In this document: in pieces, positions 10,301 through 17,790 of the stretch
Layout: the number at the start of each line of letters is the position of its first letter
Position numbering within the stretch: the stretch's first letter is position 1
Source: Streptomyces griseoruber
Lineage (GTDB): Bacteria; Actinomycetota; Actinomycetes; Streptomycetales; Streptomycetaceae
Direction of reading: 5' to 3'
NCBI RefSeq assembly: GCF_001514205.1
Contig: NZ_KQ948776.1
Location: 245,704 to 309,703, forward strand
DNA: 64,000 nucleotides
Notes under the pieces: generated by a model
What the model was told of the DNA's origin: nothing
What the model saw: the letters and a program-made list of their open reading frames with translations, nothing else
Database searches by the model: none
Program-made: the position numbers and the translations under genes

Positions 10301-10793
10301 CCCGCACGTGGATGTCCCGATGGGCCGTGGCGTCGATGACGCGCCCGGAGCGCCATGCGATGCCCGTGTGCCAGAACACCCGCGTCTCGGGTGCCAGCGT
10401 GAACCGCCTGAGCCCCTCCCTGGGGACGGTGTGACGACGGCGCTCGTCGGGATGCTGTCCTGGGGTGTCGAAGTACTCGAGAATCAGGCCATCGCCGTCC
10501 TTGCCCACCAACTTACCGGCCCCCAGCGTGTTGGCGCTGGATACGAGCAGGTCACCGCGGTGCAGCGCCGATTTCCGAGCGGGGCGAGAGCTGCTTGCCG
10601 AACGGCTTGCAACTGTTGTGCGGGGTCGGGCCGGGGCCGCCTTGACCGTACCGTCGGCGGAGCGCGAGCCGCGGCATTGAGGGAAGCGCGAGCAGCCCCA
10701 GAAGTAGGCGCCTGCGTTGGGCCCGCGGGAGGCGAACTGCATGATCATCCCTGCACCACACCGAGGGCACAGGACAGCATCATCCGTCATCAT
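7341..10793 (-). CDS. dpdE: DpdE-like SNF2-family helicase with N-terminal zinc ribbon
   Basis: A ~1150-aa SNF2/RapA-type ATPase. The N-terminus holds a topoisomerase-type zinc ribbon (Cys9, Cys12, Cys34, Cys40), then a small SH3/Tudor-like segment (about residues 85-150). The helicase core shows DEVGLGKT near residue 260, DEAH in VVDEAHHLA near 333, LLSATPALHN and motif VI RIGRCDRWD near 700. I start at ATG 10793, which overlaps an upstream stop (ATGA) and precedes the zinc ribbon; the frame stays open further upstream but reads as non-protein there. It likely acts on unmodified DNA in the restriction reaction. It lies directly downstream of the IS-bearing scar that separates it from the modification genes. 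Confidence 0.8.
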   Translation of the reverse strand: MMTDDAVLCPRCGAGMIMQFASRGPNAGAYFWGCSRFPQCRGSRSADGTVKAAPARPRTTVASRSASSSRPARKSALHRGDLLVSSANTLGAGKLVGKDGDGLILEYFDTPGQHPDERRRHTVPREGLRRFTLAPETRVFWHTGIAWRSGRVIDATAHRDIHVRARNWEGYLAEADLYVRWDQSLTDPVGFAGAGLLESPLLADMRRPFLQSILTQRSAAHGMRGALSSGIELYEHQVETVWRVLQDPVQRYLLADEVGLGKTIEAGLVVRELLLDQPDLTVQLILPPFLVEQWRRELSGKFRTGDFPGARIVYSRDDAPDTWEPADLVVVDEAHHLARLAHSELPELSRRYTRLAEVAGASPRLLLLSATPALHNERAFLAMLKLLDPAVYRDTTAEDLRQRMEARSALGRLFLGLQPHFPGVLLNKRLTEIGAAFPEDAEVAALIGEVRQAVAGPDRHALAVAIGALRTYVSEVYRVHRRMLRTRRTAALHESYRVTGRLRPQQVVLPSSAFAGLASLLDNWRQEALAACEFDQEARREAASAFATAVALSLDPDALCEWAQCRVAATPGEQDALDRIESDLRFVSRRRDMARPLADALTYLFKARERVVVFCPTPQLAGELAGTFKEVLPGAVYQHLASDSPAASEQAVRDFEQSRTAAVLVADHSAEEGRNLQFADLLIHVGLPPRANRLEQRIGRCDRWDARREGGAWRSYWVAETTDPQSLAAAWMQILSEGFAVFDTSIASLQHAVDAATDAAWDLLFEHGADAAPDAIRMVRTMLEDEVKRVQEQDALDSIEAPADERSVYGRMMASESQAASFADVTDALLSSRRAAGNLRFAPAGDPAHAIGSYEPVSRLAAGHVQMPLVSAARLQRDFVPLAGHRGTFVRKVAVEHEDVRLYRYGDQFIDAVSDFLWNDDRGRAFGMWRWIPTWPYAERLAYRFDYAIEAQPLQASPESDLLDQLAAAWTSDLVDLPSLRRRADALFPPLIATVWTDADGTPITDGRHLDALQARYAKPTPAEPGGDYALNSERIKHAYAFIPADQWAPRWRAAEHSAQRLVHSDDAVEATRTRALALAETDIATRLRQLRLRAARSEGNERAELEEEVDTEALAGQALMTALQTPSLRLDSTGVVVVSGRSPEQDGCA

Positions 10794-11224
10794 CGGGCAA
10801 CCCCTGAAAGAACTGCGCAGGCAGGCGCCGCCGAAGGCTGGGGATGATGCACACGGCCCGGCGCCATTCTGCCGGACTGCCGGGACGACCGAGGAGTGCA
10901 CACACATAGGTCCTGCGGCCGCTGGGTAGCGGCAGCGTCAGGCAGCGGCGCGTCCGGAAACAGCGGGACGCCCGTGTGGCGTGCCATGGGGCCGCTGTAC
11001 GGCGCCGACTGTCGACGCAGAGCACCGCCCTCGCAGGCTGGGGAACCGGCCGGCCGACGCGTCGGGGCATGGACCTGCGCAGCGGTGCGCTGCGCCTGTA
11101 GCACGGATTCCGATATCACTTCACGACGGACGAATGCGGCGCTCTTCCCCTTGCGCGAGACAACCCGCCCGAACCCCCGATAAGCAGCAAAGAAGACCAA
11201 ATCCCCCACGCTCAGCGTCGGCAT
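10790..11224 (-). CDS. small protein coupled to dpdE, possible truncated Tudor-like N-terminus
   Basis: A 144-aa frame preceded by a good ribosome site (GAAGGAAG, 6-7 nt before ATG). Only the first ~45 residues look protein-like: MPTLSVGDLVFFAAYRGFGR followed by a basic strand-rich stretch, the style of an SH3/Tudor-like domain found at the N-terminus of SNF2 helicases. The rest is Pro/Ala/Arg-rich low complexity. Its stop overlaps the dpdE ATG (ATGA at 10790-10793). It may be a short real gene coupled to dpdE, or the frameshifted head of a longer helicase gene that decayed at the island scar. Confidence 0.4.
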   Translation of the reverse strand: MPTLSVGDLVFFAAYRGFGRVVSRKGKSAAFVRREVISESVLQAQRTAAQVHAPTRRPAGSPACEGGALRRQSAPYSGPMARHTGVPLFPDAPLPDAAATQRPQDLCVCTPRSSRQSGRMAPGRVHHPQPSAAPACAVLSGVAR

Positions 11225-11728
11225 TGCACTTCCTTCACAAGGTGCTCACATCCAGCTGGTTGCAGCGTAAACGGGGCCACTGACAGTGCCTCCGCCTGGG
11301 TGTACCGGTCTGCTGCGGCACCGCGATGGAAAAACGCCGCTCATCATGGTGGAAGCTCCCCCTGCCTCGCTCTACGTCACCGCAGCCGCGTATCGACTTG
11401 CGCGGCCCTGCCCCCTACGGGGTGTACAGCACACGTTGGCGGTGATCGTGCCGTTCACGGTCCATGAAATAGTCGATCCACGAGGTACGTGCAAGGCGAT
11501 CGGCTGTTTCCGACCGAAGCAGTGTGTCGGCGCATCCGCTCGGGAGGAGGTTCGGGCTGGGCCCGATCAAGCCCGATGCAGCCATTCAAGCCGGCAAGTG
11601 CAGGTGGGTGTTCGACGTGACAGCGGGGCGACTCGGGCGCTGCGCGCTCGATGGCCAACGACATGGGGAGATCGGTGCATTGCGCCGACTGCGTCACTGG
11701 CCAACGGTGCGATGAAGAAAGCCTGTTC
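11225..11728. other. non-coding or decayed left flank of the IS element
   Basis: No frame here has a credible start, ribosome site or recognisable protein. It is probably degraded coding sequence between the restriction and modification halves of the Dpd island. A promoter for the dpdE-I operon may lie in its left part, but none is clear. Confidence 0.4.
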
Positions 11729-11732
11729 CTAG
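11729..11732. repeat. CTAG target-site duplication, left copy
   Basis: CTAG immediately flanks the left inverted repeat of the IS5-family element and is repeated at 12623-12626 after the right inverted repeat. This is the expected 4-bp duplication for IS427-group insertions. Confidence 0.85.
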
Positions 11733-12622
11733 GACGTGTCTTCAAATGATCTTGGATGGTGGATCATGGTCCGGTGATACGTCGCCATGAACTGTGCGAT
11801 GCCGAATGGGAGTTCGTCCGGCCGTTGCTGCCCGCATCCTTGCGGGGGCGGAAGCGGTTGGACGACCGAAGGGTCCTCAACGGGATCGTGTGGAAGTTCC
11901 GGACCGGGACGGCCTGGCGGGATGTGCCCGAGCGGTACGGGTCGTGGGCCACGCTGCACACCCGCTTCCGTCGGTGGGCGGCGGACGGCACCTTCGAGCG
12001 GATGCTCCGGGCCGCCCAGGCGCAGGCGGACGCGGCCGGGGACATCGACTGGCTGGTGTCGGTCGACTCGACCATCGTCCGCGCCCACCAGCATGCCGCC
12101 GGAGCTCGAAAAGGGGGATCCGCAGCCCGGGCCTCGGACGCTCCCGTGGCGGCCTGACCAGCAAAATCCACCTCGCCTGCGACGGCGTCGGCCGCCCGCT
12201 CGCCTTCACCCTCACGAGCGGCAACACCTACGACTGCACCCAGTTCACCGCCGTGATGGAGGCGATCCGGGTGCCCCGCGTCGGCCCAGGACGACCCCGC
12301 GTGCGGCCCGCCCACGTCCTGGGCGACAAGGGCTACAGTTCCCGGGCCATCCGCAGCTGGCTCAGGCGGCGCGGCATCGCCCACACGATCCCCGAGCGGG
12401 CCGATCAGGTTCGCAACAGGCTGAAGCGCGGCAGTCGTGGCGGGCGTCCGCCAGCCTTCGACAAGCAGCTCTACAAGCGACGCAACGTCGTGGAACGCTG
12501 CTTCAACCGACTGAAGCAATGGCGCGGCATCGCCACCCGGTACGACAAGACCGCCGAGTCCTACCAGGCAGCCGTCACCCTCGCATCGCTCCTGATGTGG
12601 GCGTGACATTTGACGACAACTC
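11733..12622 (+). mobile_element. IS5-family (IS427-group) insertion sequence, about 890 bp, apparently intact
   Basis: Terminal inverted repeats begin GACGTGTCTTCAAATG on the left and GAGTTGTCGTCAAATG on the right (read inward), 13 of 16 identical, each abutting CTAG. The element contains one transposase split over two frames with an A4G5 slippery stretch. Complete ends, an undamaged transposase and an intact target duplication suggest recent insertion. It lies in opposite orientation to the dpd operon and falls exactly between its two halves. Confidence 0.9.
11756..12606 (+). CDS. IS5-family DDE transposase made by -1 frameshifting
   Basis: The first frame (11756-12157) carries the DUF4096-type N-terminal domain (HELCDAEWEFVRPLLP, then FRTGTAWRDVPERYG) and the first catalytic Asp in SVDSTIVRAHQHAAG. 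The second frame, read from about 12109, continues RSRGGLTSKIHLACDG, GDKGYSSRAIR and the C-terminal RRNVVERCFNRLKQWRG, supplying the second Asp and the Glu. The frames join at a slippery A4G5 run at 12109-12117 by a -1 shift, as is usual in the IS427 group. The summed product is about 283 aa. The first usable start may instead be the GTG just inside 11756. Confidence 0.88.
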
Positions 12623-12626
12623 CTAG
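12623..12626. repeat. CTAG target-site duplication, right copy
   Basis: Matches 11729-11732 and directly abuts the right inverted repeat of the IS5-family element. Confidence 0.85.
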
Positions 12627-13273
12627 GGCTTGCGCCTACCTTGTCCTGCTGGTGTGGGAGGGGCAGCATTCGCTACACGATGGTGATGCTCGCTCGTCCC
12701 TGCATCCCACCAGCGTTGGCGCTGACCGTGGGCAGAACTGAAAATTCGCTGCGTGGTGCGCCTGCCGCCAGACGGCCGATGGTGCCCTGTCTGCTGTAGG
12801 TTGGCGGCGGCAACGCGCAGAGCGACCGCCTTCTTATTGCCAGCGCTTCGGCTGCCTTGGCGTGGATTCTCGGGGCTCGGCGGCAGACAGCCTTACCTGG
12901 TCAAGCCGGTCTCACCGTCCCGGACGAGGGCACATCTCGACACGGCCGTGTTGCCACCCCGCGTGGGTAGGTGTGTTGCCAGGAACTTCCCTGCCTCCTC
13001 GCATGTCTCGCTCGCGATCCGGCGGCCGAGCGTCTCCCCGCTCCGCTTCGGTTGTACGTGCCTGGAGCGCCGTGCCAGCCAGGCACGACGCTGGCACCGC
13101 ACCGATCGTCACGGCCCCAATGCCAGCACCCCGGCGGGCAGGGCATACGCGGCAGCAGCCCTTCGTGCTACTGCGAGTGCGGGCCTCCATCGGATGGTGC
13201 AAAAGGTTGGCCGACAAGCGAGATCCGGGATCACCGCGCCCGGAGCCAGGGCACGGTGAACGGATATGCAAGG
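12627..13273. other. non-coding or decayed right flank of the IS element
   Basis: About 650 bp with no convincing gene on either strand. Minus-strand fragments near 12893-13102 have protein-like composition but no recognisable family. It separates the last modification gene from the IS element and may be the remnant of a lost dpd gene. Confidence 0.4.
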
Positions 13274-14377
13274 TCAGTTGCGGACAGCACGTACCAGCAG
13301 GTCCGTAAGCAGGCGGATGTCGTTGGGGGTGTTTTGCAGCCCGTTCCAGCGGCGCTGCTCGCCGTCGGCGAAGCGCCACATGCCGGAGGTCCAGGCGGTC
13401 ACCGGCATGAGGCTCAGGACGGCGTTGCGAACCTGGTCGCAGTCGACGTCTTTGGCGGGCATTCCGTCGGTGAGGGTGTCCATGACGAAGCCCATGGCCT
13501 GGATGCCGACACCGTGGGTGAGGCGAGACTGACGAGGCGGAAGTTTCCAAGCGTCGCTGAAGGTGTCCTTCACGATGTTCCAATACGCGCGCAGGTGCTC
13601 CAGCATGCGCTCGACGTCGCCGGAGCCGTCCTCAGGGTTGCGGTACTGGTAGAGGGCGCCTTCGAAGAGGCTGTGTTCCAGCATGCGCAGCAGGCTGGTG
13701 TCCTTGATATTGCCGTGCGGTGAGGTAGGGCTGGCGATTCGGCCGAAGAAGGGGCCCTGACCGTCGGTGTTGAGGCGGGTCATCAACTGGGCCGGCAGAC
13801 GCTTGCGGGCGTAGGCGGGCGGGAGGTGGCCGCTGGTTTCCGGCAGCAGCTCGTGGATGAGGCCCTTGGGCAATGGCTTGGTGGAGTTGACCAGGATGAA
13901 CTGGGAGCGCTGGTCTTCTTGATTGTCGGCGATGAACCCGACGGCGGCGACGGGGAATTCGGCCAGGTCCGCGTCGCGGATGGCGGCGCTGCGCTGCTGG
14001 CCATCCACGATCAGGGCGGGCTTGTCCTCGTCGGTGAGGGATTCATCGACCGGGATCACCAGAACTCCGGGGACTGAGTAGTCCACGCCGGCATTCGGGC
14101 GGATACCGGTTTCGAACCGGACGGTGTCGTCGAAGGCCAGGACGAGCGCGTTGGGGAGCATGGCGTGCTCGGACTCGAGGTAGCGGCGGATGCCGCGGAT
14201 GTGGCTGAGGACCTCAGGCCGCTGGTATCCCTGCAGTTCGCTGGTGTCGTTGCGGCGGACTCGGGAGACGGCCGCGAAGCTGTGGAGTTTCTTCCCGTCG
14301 ACGGCAAAGCAGTAGATTTTCCGGTTGCCTTGGCGCACTTCAAGTGCGGGAAGCCTCAACTCGTATCGGTCGGCCAT
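13274..14377 (-). CDS. DGQHR-domain protein, DpdB-type (second paralogue)
   Basis: A 367-aa DndB/DpdB-like protein. The family signature appears as VDGQQRS at residues 124-130, preceded by GYQRPE at 50-55; both motifs recur at nearly the same positions in the paralogue at 15641-16774, and the C-terminal halves also align (MHGVGI-type segment, Trp-rich tail). DpdB in Salmonella assists DpdA in inserting preQ0 into DNA and belongs to the ParB-like/DGQHR class, some of which hydrolyse ATP. ATG 14377 is chosen because AGGAG lies 5 nt upstream; GTG 14380 is the alternative. It is 43 bp downstream of dpdA and is the last intact gene before the IS-bearing scar. Confidence 0.75.
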   Translation of the reverse strand: MADRYELRLPALEVRQGNRKIYCFAVDGKKLHSFAAVSRVRRNDTSELQGYQRPEVLSHIRGIRRYLESEHAMLPNALVLAFDDTVRFETGIRPNAGVDYSVPGVLVIPVDESLTDEDKPALIVDGQQRSAAIRDADLAEFPVAAVGFIADNQEDQRSQFILVNSTKPLPKGLIHELLPETSGHLPPAYARKRLPAQLMTRLNTDGQGPFFGRIASPTSPHGNIKDTSLLRMLEHSLFEGALYQYRNPEDGSGDVERMLEHLRAYWNIVKDTFSDAWKLPPRQSRLTHGVGIQAMGFVMDTLTDGMPAKDVDCDQVRNAVLSLMPVTAWTSGMWRFADGEQRRWNGLQNTPNDIRLLTDLLVRAVRN

Positions 14378-14423
14378 CACATCTCCTGGCAGGGTTTGAA
14401 AGAAAAGCTAGAGGGGGGTGAGT

Positions 14424-15644
14424 TTATGCGAAGGTGAGTTGTCTCATCTTGGCTTCGAGTACGGTGAGATTATGGAATCCGCGCCGCTTGTTCCGTTCAC
14501 TGCCGCGGAATATAGCGATTTCGATACCGTGTTTCTTGCACAGGGCGCAAGGGCAACTGCGCCAGGGGGCGTCACTCAGGGTGCGTTCGTAGAACTCGAG
14601 GTAGCTTTTCTTTTTCGGGCCGAGTACGAGGCCCTCGTAGGTTGCGAGGGCACTCATGACTTCTTCTAGTGCCGTTTCTTCCTGGTCGAATTCACGCAGG
14701 GCGCGTAGGCATGAGCGTTCGGCGACGATGGCCTCGGCCTGGGAGACGTGGCCGGAGAGAATGAGGCGCTTCAGGGCAGGGTTTCCGTCGACCTGAGGTA
14801 CGCGGATGGCGGTGTAGGAGTCGGTGGCCGTGTGGTAGTTGTTGCGGTCGTCCATGAAGGCTTGACGGAAGGCGGAGGTGCTGTCGAAGCTTGTCACGCC
14901 GTGGCGGGCGAACTGCTCCATGCTCTCGACACGGTTGATGCCGAGCAGGTGCAGTCCGGTTTCGGATGTGCGCACTTCGTCGATGGCGCGCAGGCAGGCC
15001 AGGATCTCGTGGGACTTCAGTGGGACCATGCCGCCAAGGGCGATGCGCCGATATCCCATCTTCTGCAGCTCCGCGACACTGTGGGCGTAGCTGTCGGGTC
15101 CCCATCCCTGAGCGGCGCCGACAGGTTCAAAGCGGGCGCCTTGCGCATGGGTTGCGGTGATGAAGTCCTCGGCGAGTTCGAGGGAGATCTGCTGGCGCTC
15201 CAACCACGCCGGCTCGGGTTCCGCGTCGGACTCTGCCTGGATGTATCCGAAAATGATGTGGTCGATGCTGATGCCTGCATCGAATCCGCAGCGGCCGTAG
15301 AAGTCGAGGACTTCGTCCACCTCGTACGGTGGGCGTTCTTCGTCGATGTAGTTGAAGGCGCCACAGTCACCGATCGTGGAGCAGGTGCCGGGAAGTCGGA
15401 AGAAGTTCCTCACACCCAGGCGGTAGAGCCGCTCCCGCTGTGGGGCAGAGTATTTTCCTGCACCCTTCATGGATCCGTCGACAACCGCCTTGCTGACGAG
15501 GATCCCGTCGTAGGGGATCGGCGTCACGGCCTGGTGGGCGTAGACGTCATCACGCTGGCGCACTCGGTAGGGCGAGTACTCGTCGTTGATGAAGTCGTAG
15601 GTGGGGCTCACCAGGTCCTGACTGTCAGGGAAATAGAATTTCAC
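14424..15644 (-). CDS. dpdA: DpdA, TGT-like DNA 7-deazaguanine transglycosylase
   Basis: A 406-aa member of the tRNA-guanine transglycosylase superfamily that acts on DNA: it exchanges guanine for preQ0 in DNA. Visible features: SIDH (candidate nucleophile Asp region), a GGM(V)PLKSHE loop like the TGT substrate-binding loop, a TSFDSTSAF segment, and a C-terminal zinc site CPCALCKK plus downstream His (about Cys364, Cys366, Cys369, His391). GTG 15644 is the start: it overlaps the upstream stop as GTGA and the protein begins KFYFPDSQDLVSPTYDF; the frame is open further upstream, but only inside the neighbouring gene. It is flanked by two DpdB-type proteins. Confidence 0.9.
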   Translation of the reverse strand: MKFYFPDSQDLVSPTYDFINDEYSPYRVRQRDDVYAHQAVTPIPYDGILVSKAVVDGSMKGAGKYSAPQRERLYRLGVRNFFRLPGTCSTIGDCGAFNYIDEERPPYEVDEVLDFYGRCGFDAGISIDHIIFGYIQAESDAEPEPAWLERQQISLELAEDFITATHAQGARFEPVGAAQGWGPDSYAHSVAELQKMGYRRIALGGMVPLKSHEILACLRAIDEVRTSETGLHLLGINRVESMEQFARHGVTSFDSTSAFRQAFMDDRNNYHTATDSYTAIRVPQVDGNPALKRLILSGHVSQAEAIVAERSCLRALREFDQEETALEEVMSALATYEGLVLGPKKKSYLEFYERTLSDAPWRSCPCALCKKHGIEIAIFRGSERNKRRGFHNLTVLEAKMRQLTFA

Positions 15645-16774
15645 GCGGCTTTTGCCTTTTCCTGCACATAGATACGGAGGAGGTAGTTCGACAGGGTGCT
15701 GATGTGGCGCGGGTTGTTCTGGAGTTCGTTCCAGGGGGTGTTCAGGTCGGGCCAGCGTCCCTGGGTCCAGCGGCAATGAGGGGCGATCAGGGCGAGTTCG
15801 GCTTGCGCCTGCTCCACGGCACGGGAGGAGGCGGGGTCGATGGCCATCATCACCCGGTCCATGAGGCGTCCCATGGAGCGGATGCCCACGCCGTGCATCA
15901 ACCGGGACCGGGTCGGCGGGAGCCCCCACGCGGTGGGAAAGGTGTCACGCACGGCACTCCAGTAGATGACGAGGATCTGGCGGATGGTGGCCGTGTCGAC
16001 TGTGCCGTTGGACAGATTCTTATACGGGAAAAAGATGCCTGAAGGGGAGTTGAGAGATTCCTGGATGGCTGTGGTGAGGCTGTTGTCCGTGACGACGGCG
16101 TCCGCTTTCTGCTCGGCCGTGGTGGAGGGGCGGCGCACCAAGCCCCGGAACGGTGAGTCCTTGTCGTGGTTGAGGGCTTCGACCAGGACGGAGGGGAGCT
16201 TGCGGGCGGAAAGCTTGGTGGGCAGGGCCGTGCCGACTTCCGGGAGGAGTTCGGTGACCAAGTTGGTGGGCAGCGGAGAGACCGTGTTTACGCGCAGAAA
16301 CTGGTCTCGTTGGGTTTCGAGGTCTTCGGCAACGAATCCGGCAATGGTCACGGCCAGGCGGGTGTTACGTGTGCGGGCCAGTGCGAGGCTGCGCTGCTGG
16401 CCGTCGACGATCCAGGCAGGCCGCGGGGCGTCGGGGGAATCGGGCAGGGGAATCTCCAGGGTGCCCGACGTACACAGGCCGTCGCTGCTGCCCGGGCCCG
16501 GGCTGGACTTGAACCGCACGCTCGAAGGCAGCGCCAGGATCAGCCCGTTGGGAAAAAGTACCTCTTCGCCGTTGAGGTAATCGAGGATCTGGCGTACGTG
16601 CTGCTTCTTCTCGGGCCGCTGGTAGCCGATCAGTTTGCCGGCCTCGTCCCGAGAGATCCGTGCCACGTCGGCAACCTGATGCACCTCTTCTGCCGCCAGG
16701 GTGAACACATACAGGGGGATCGTGGGGTGCTGCTCGATCCGCAGGGCCCGGCGCTTAAGCACAGTGGAGGTCAT
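15641..16774 (-). CDS. dpdB: DGQHR-domain protein, DpdB-type (first paralogue)
   Basis: A 377-aa DGQHR-domain protein. The signature is VDGQQRS at residues 123-129, with GYQRPE at 50-55. A C-terminal MHGVGIRSMGRLMDRVM segment is shared with the paralogue at 13274-14377. It is coupled to the gene before it (ATGA at 16771-16774) and to dpdA after it (GTGA at 15641-15644), the tightest neighbour of dpdA and hence the best candidate for the DpdB partner. Family knowledge: DpdB is needed with DpdA for dPreQ0 in Salmonella but is reported dispensable in some clusters. Confidence 0.8.
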   Translation of the reverse strand: MTSTVLKRRALRIEQHPTIPLYVFTLAAEEVHQVADVARISRDEAGKLIGYQRPEKKQHVRQILDYLNGEEVLFPNGLILALPSSVRFKSSPGPGSSDGLCTSGTLEIPLPDSPDAPRPAWIVDGQQRSLALARTRNTRLAVTIAGFVAEDLETQRDQFLRVNTVSPLPTNLVTELLPEVGTALPTKLSARKLPSVLVEALNHDKDSPFRGLVRRPSTTAEQKADAVVTDNSLTTAIQESLNSPSGIFFPYKNLSNGTVDTATIRQILVIYWSAVRDTFPTAWGLPPTRSRLMHGVGIRSMGRLMDRVMMAIDPASSRAVEQAQAELALIAPHCRWTQGRWPDLNTPWNELQNNPRHISTLSNYLLRIYVQEKAKAA

Positions 16775-17667
16775 CGAGGGCCAATCGTTGAGGTATACAG
16801 GTCTGCGAAGCGCTTCTGCTCACAGGCCATCCCCTTATCTCTCAACAGGCGCAGCAGGCGGGTGCGCGAGTAGTCGGGGTAGCGGTCCTTCATCTCTTTG
16901 ATGAAGTCGATCACGGCCGGGTCCGACATCGGCCGGCGGGCATAGCGTTCTGGGCGGGCTGCCTGAGACGCCCATGTGCTCCAACGTTCCTTGGCGGCTG
17001 GCGTGATGAGGTGACCCGGCGTGCAGTGCTCGAGCCAGGAGGCCGCCATTCGGACGTTCAAACTGGTCAGCGTTCCGCCTAGAGCCTGCCTAAGGGCGGC
17101 GTTGGCCGGCATGCGCACGATCCCGTCCAGATCGCTGGCGCCGCCGATCAGCACTACGTCGGATCCGGTAGACGCCAGCGAGGCAAGGTCGTTGTACATG
17201 GCCTGGGCATAGGCCTCGGACAGCACCACCAGAGCCTGTCCGGCAGCTGCCGCGATCTGGGGAAGATGGCGGCTGGCGTCCATGCGCTGCAGATGATCCC
17301 ACCACTGGGCTGCCTGTGCGCTGGAGGATGCCACGGAATCCGCATGTCGAGGCATGAAAGTGGCCGCATAGGACGGGGCAAGGCTGGAGACTGGTTGGAG
17401 GCCCAGGCCGGCCGAGGCCACGTACAGGCGAGGCGCAAACCCTGCCTGGGATGCGGCTTTCGCGAGGGCAGCGGCGCGACGCCATTGGTCGCCCTGGTAC
17501 AGCTCCCCCAAAGCGGTCCGCCGGCCCGGTGCGGCGTGCAGGCGGCGTGCCCATTCAGCGGCGCGTTGTCGGATGTCCGTGGCGGGCAGTTCACGCACGC
17601 GTAGGCCGGGTTCGGGGGGGGAGGTCTTCCGGTCTGTGCACGTGACCACGATGGGCAACTCGTTCAC
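16771..17667 (-). CDS. YaaA/DUF6884-like protein, first gene of the dpd modification operon
   Basis: A 298-aa protein beginning VNELPIVVTCTDRKTSP at GTG 17667; a longer frame to 17763 exists but its extra residues look untranslated. The pattern VTCTDRK, then YQGDQWRRAAALA, then LYVASAGLGLQPV with a following Tyr/Thr/Pro and Asp-Ser is typical of the YaaA/DUF6884 superfamily seen in DNA-base-modification contexts. A C-terminal helical segment (residues ~245-298) is separate. It is coupled to a DpdB gene. Its position suggests a modification role, possibly the one DpdC has elsewhere (nitrile of dPreQ0 to the amide dADG), but homology to DpdC is not shown by what I can see. Confidence 0.6.
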   Translation of the reverse strand: MNELPIVVTCTDRKTSPPEPGLRVRELPATDIRQRAAEWARRLHAAPGRRTALGELYQGDQWRRAAALAKAASQAGFAPRLYVASAGLGLQPVSSLAPSYAATFMPRHADSVASSSAQAAQWWDHLQRMDASRHLPQIAAAAGQALVVLSEAYAQAMYNDLASLASTGSDVVLIGGASDLDGIVRMPANAALRQALGGTLTSLNVRMAASWLEHCTPGHLITPAAKERWSTWASQAARPERYARRPMSDPAVIDFIKEMKDRYPDYSRTRLLRLLRDKGMACEQKRFADLYTSTIGPR

Positions 17668-17790
17668 TGCGGATCGACCTCTGGCTTCCGTAACTCGATT
17701 CTTGTTGTGGTTACTGTAGCCGGTAGTTAAGAGGGTAGGCTGCAACTGTCTCAACGGAGGCAACTGGACCTTAGGTTAGGGAGTGACAGC
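17668..17790. promoter_or_regulatory. divergent promoter region between the dpd and queC operons
   Basis: The 123 bp between the outward-facing GTG (17667) and queC ATG (17791) is clearly more AT-rich than its surroundings. Rightward, TTGTTG followed after ~16 bp by TAGTTA is a plausible -35/-10. Leftward, TTGCAG and TACAGT are possible elements. It is the only sensible place for promoters of both operons, implying joint control of preQ0 supply and DNA insertion. The exact boxes are tentative. Confidence 0.5.

Noticed and set aside
8790..10847. A 685-codon plus-strand frame
   Set aside because: Antisense to the SNF2 helicase dpdE; no ribosome site and no family.
12753..13259. A plus-strand 168-codon frame right of the IS
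   Set aside because: No ribosome site, random-looking composition and no recognisable motif.
15645..15929. A 95-codon N-terminal extension of dpdA
   Set aside because: It lies wholly inside the coupled DGQHR gene, is Pro/Arg-rich, and the TGT-like protein starts naturally at the GTGA overlap.
17668..17790. A preQ0 riboswitch ahead of queC
   Set aside because: The short leader shows no convincing preQ1/preQ0-type pseudoknot or conserved loop by eye; a covariance-model search would be needed.
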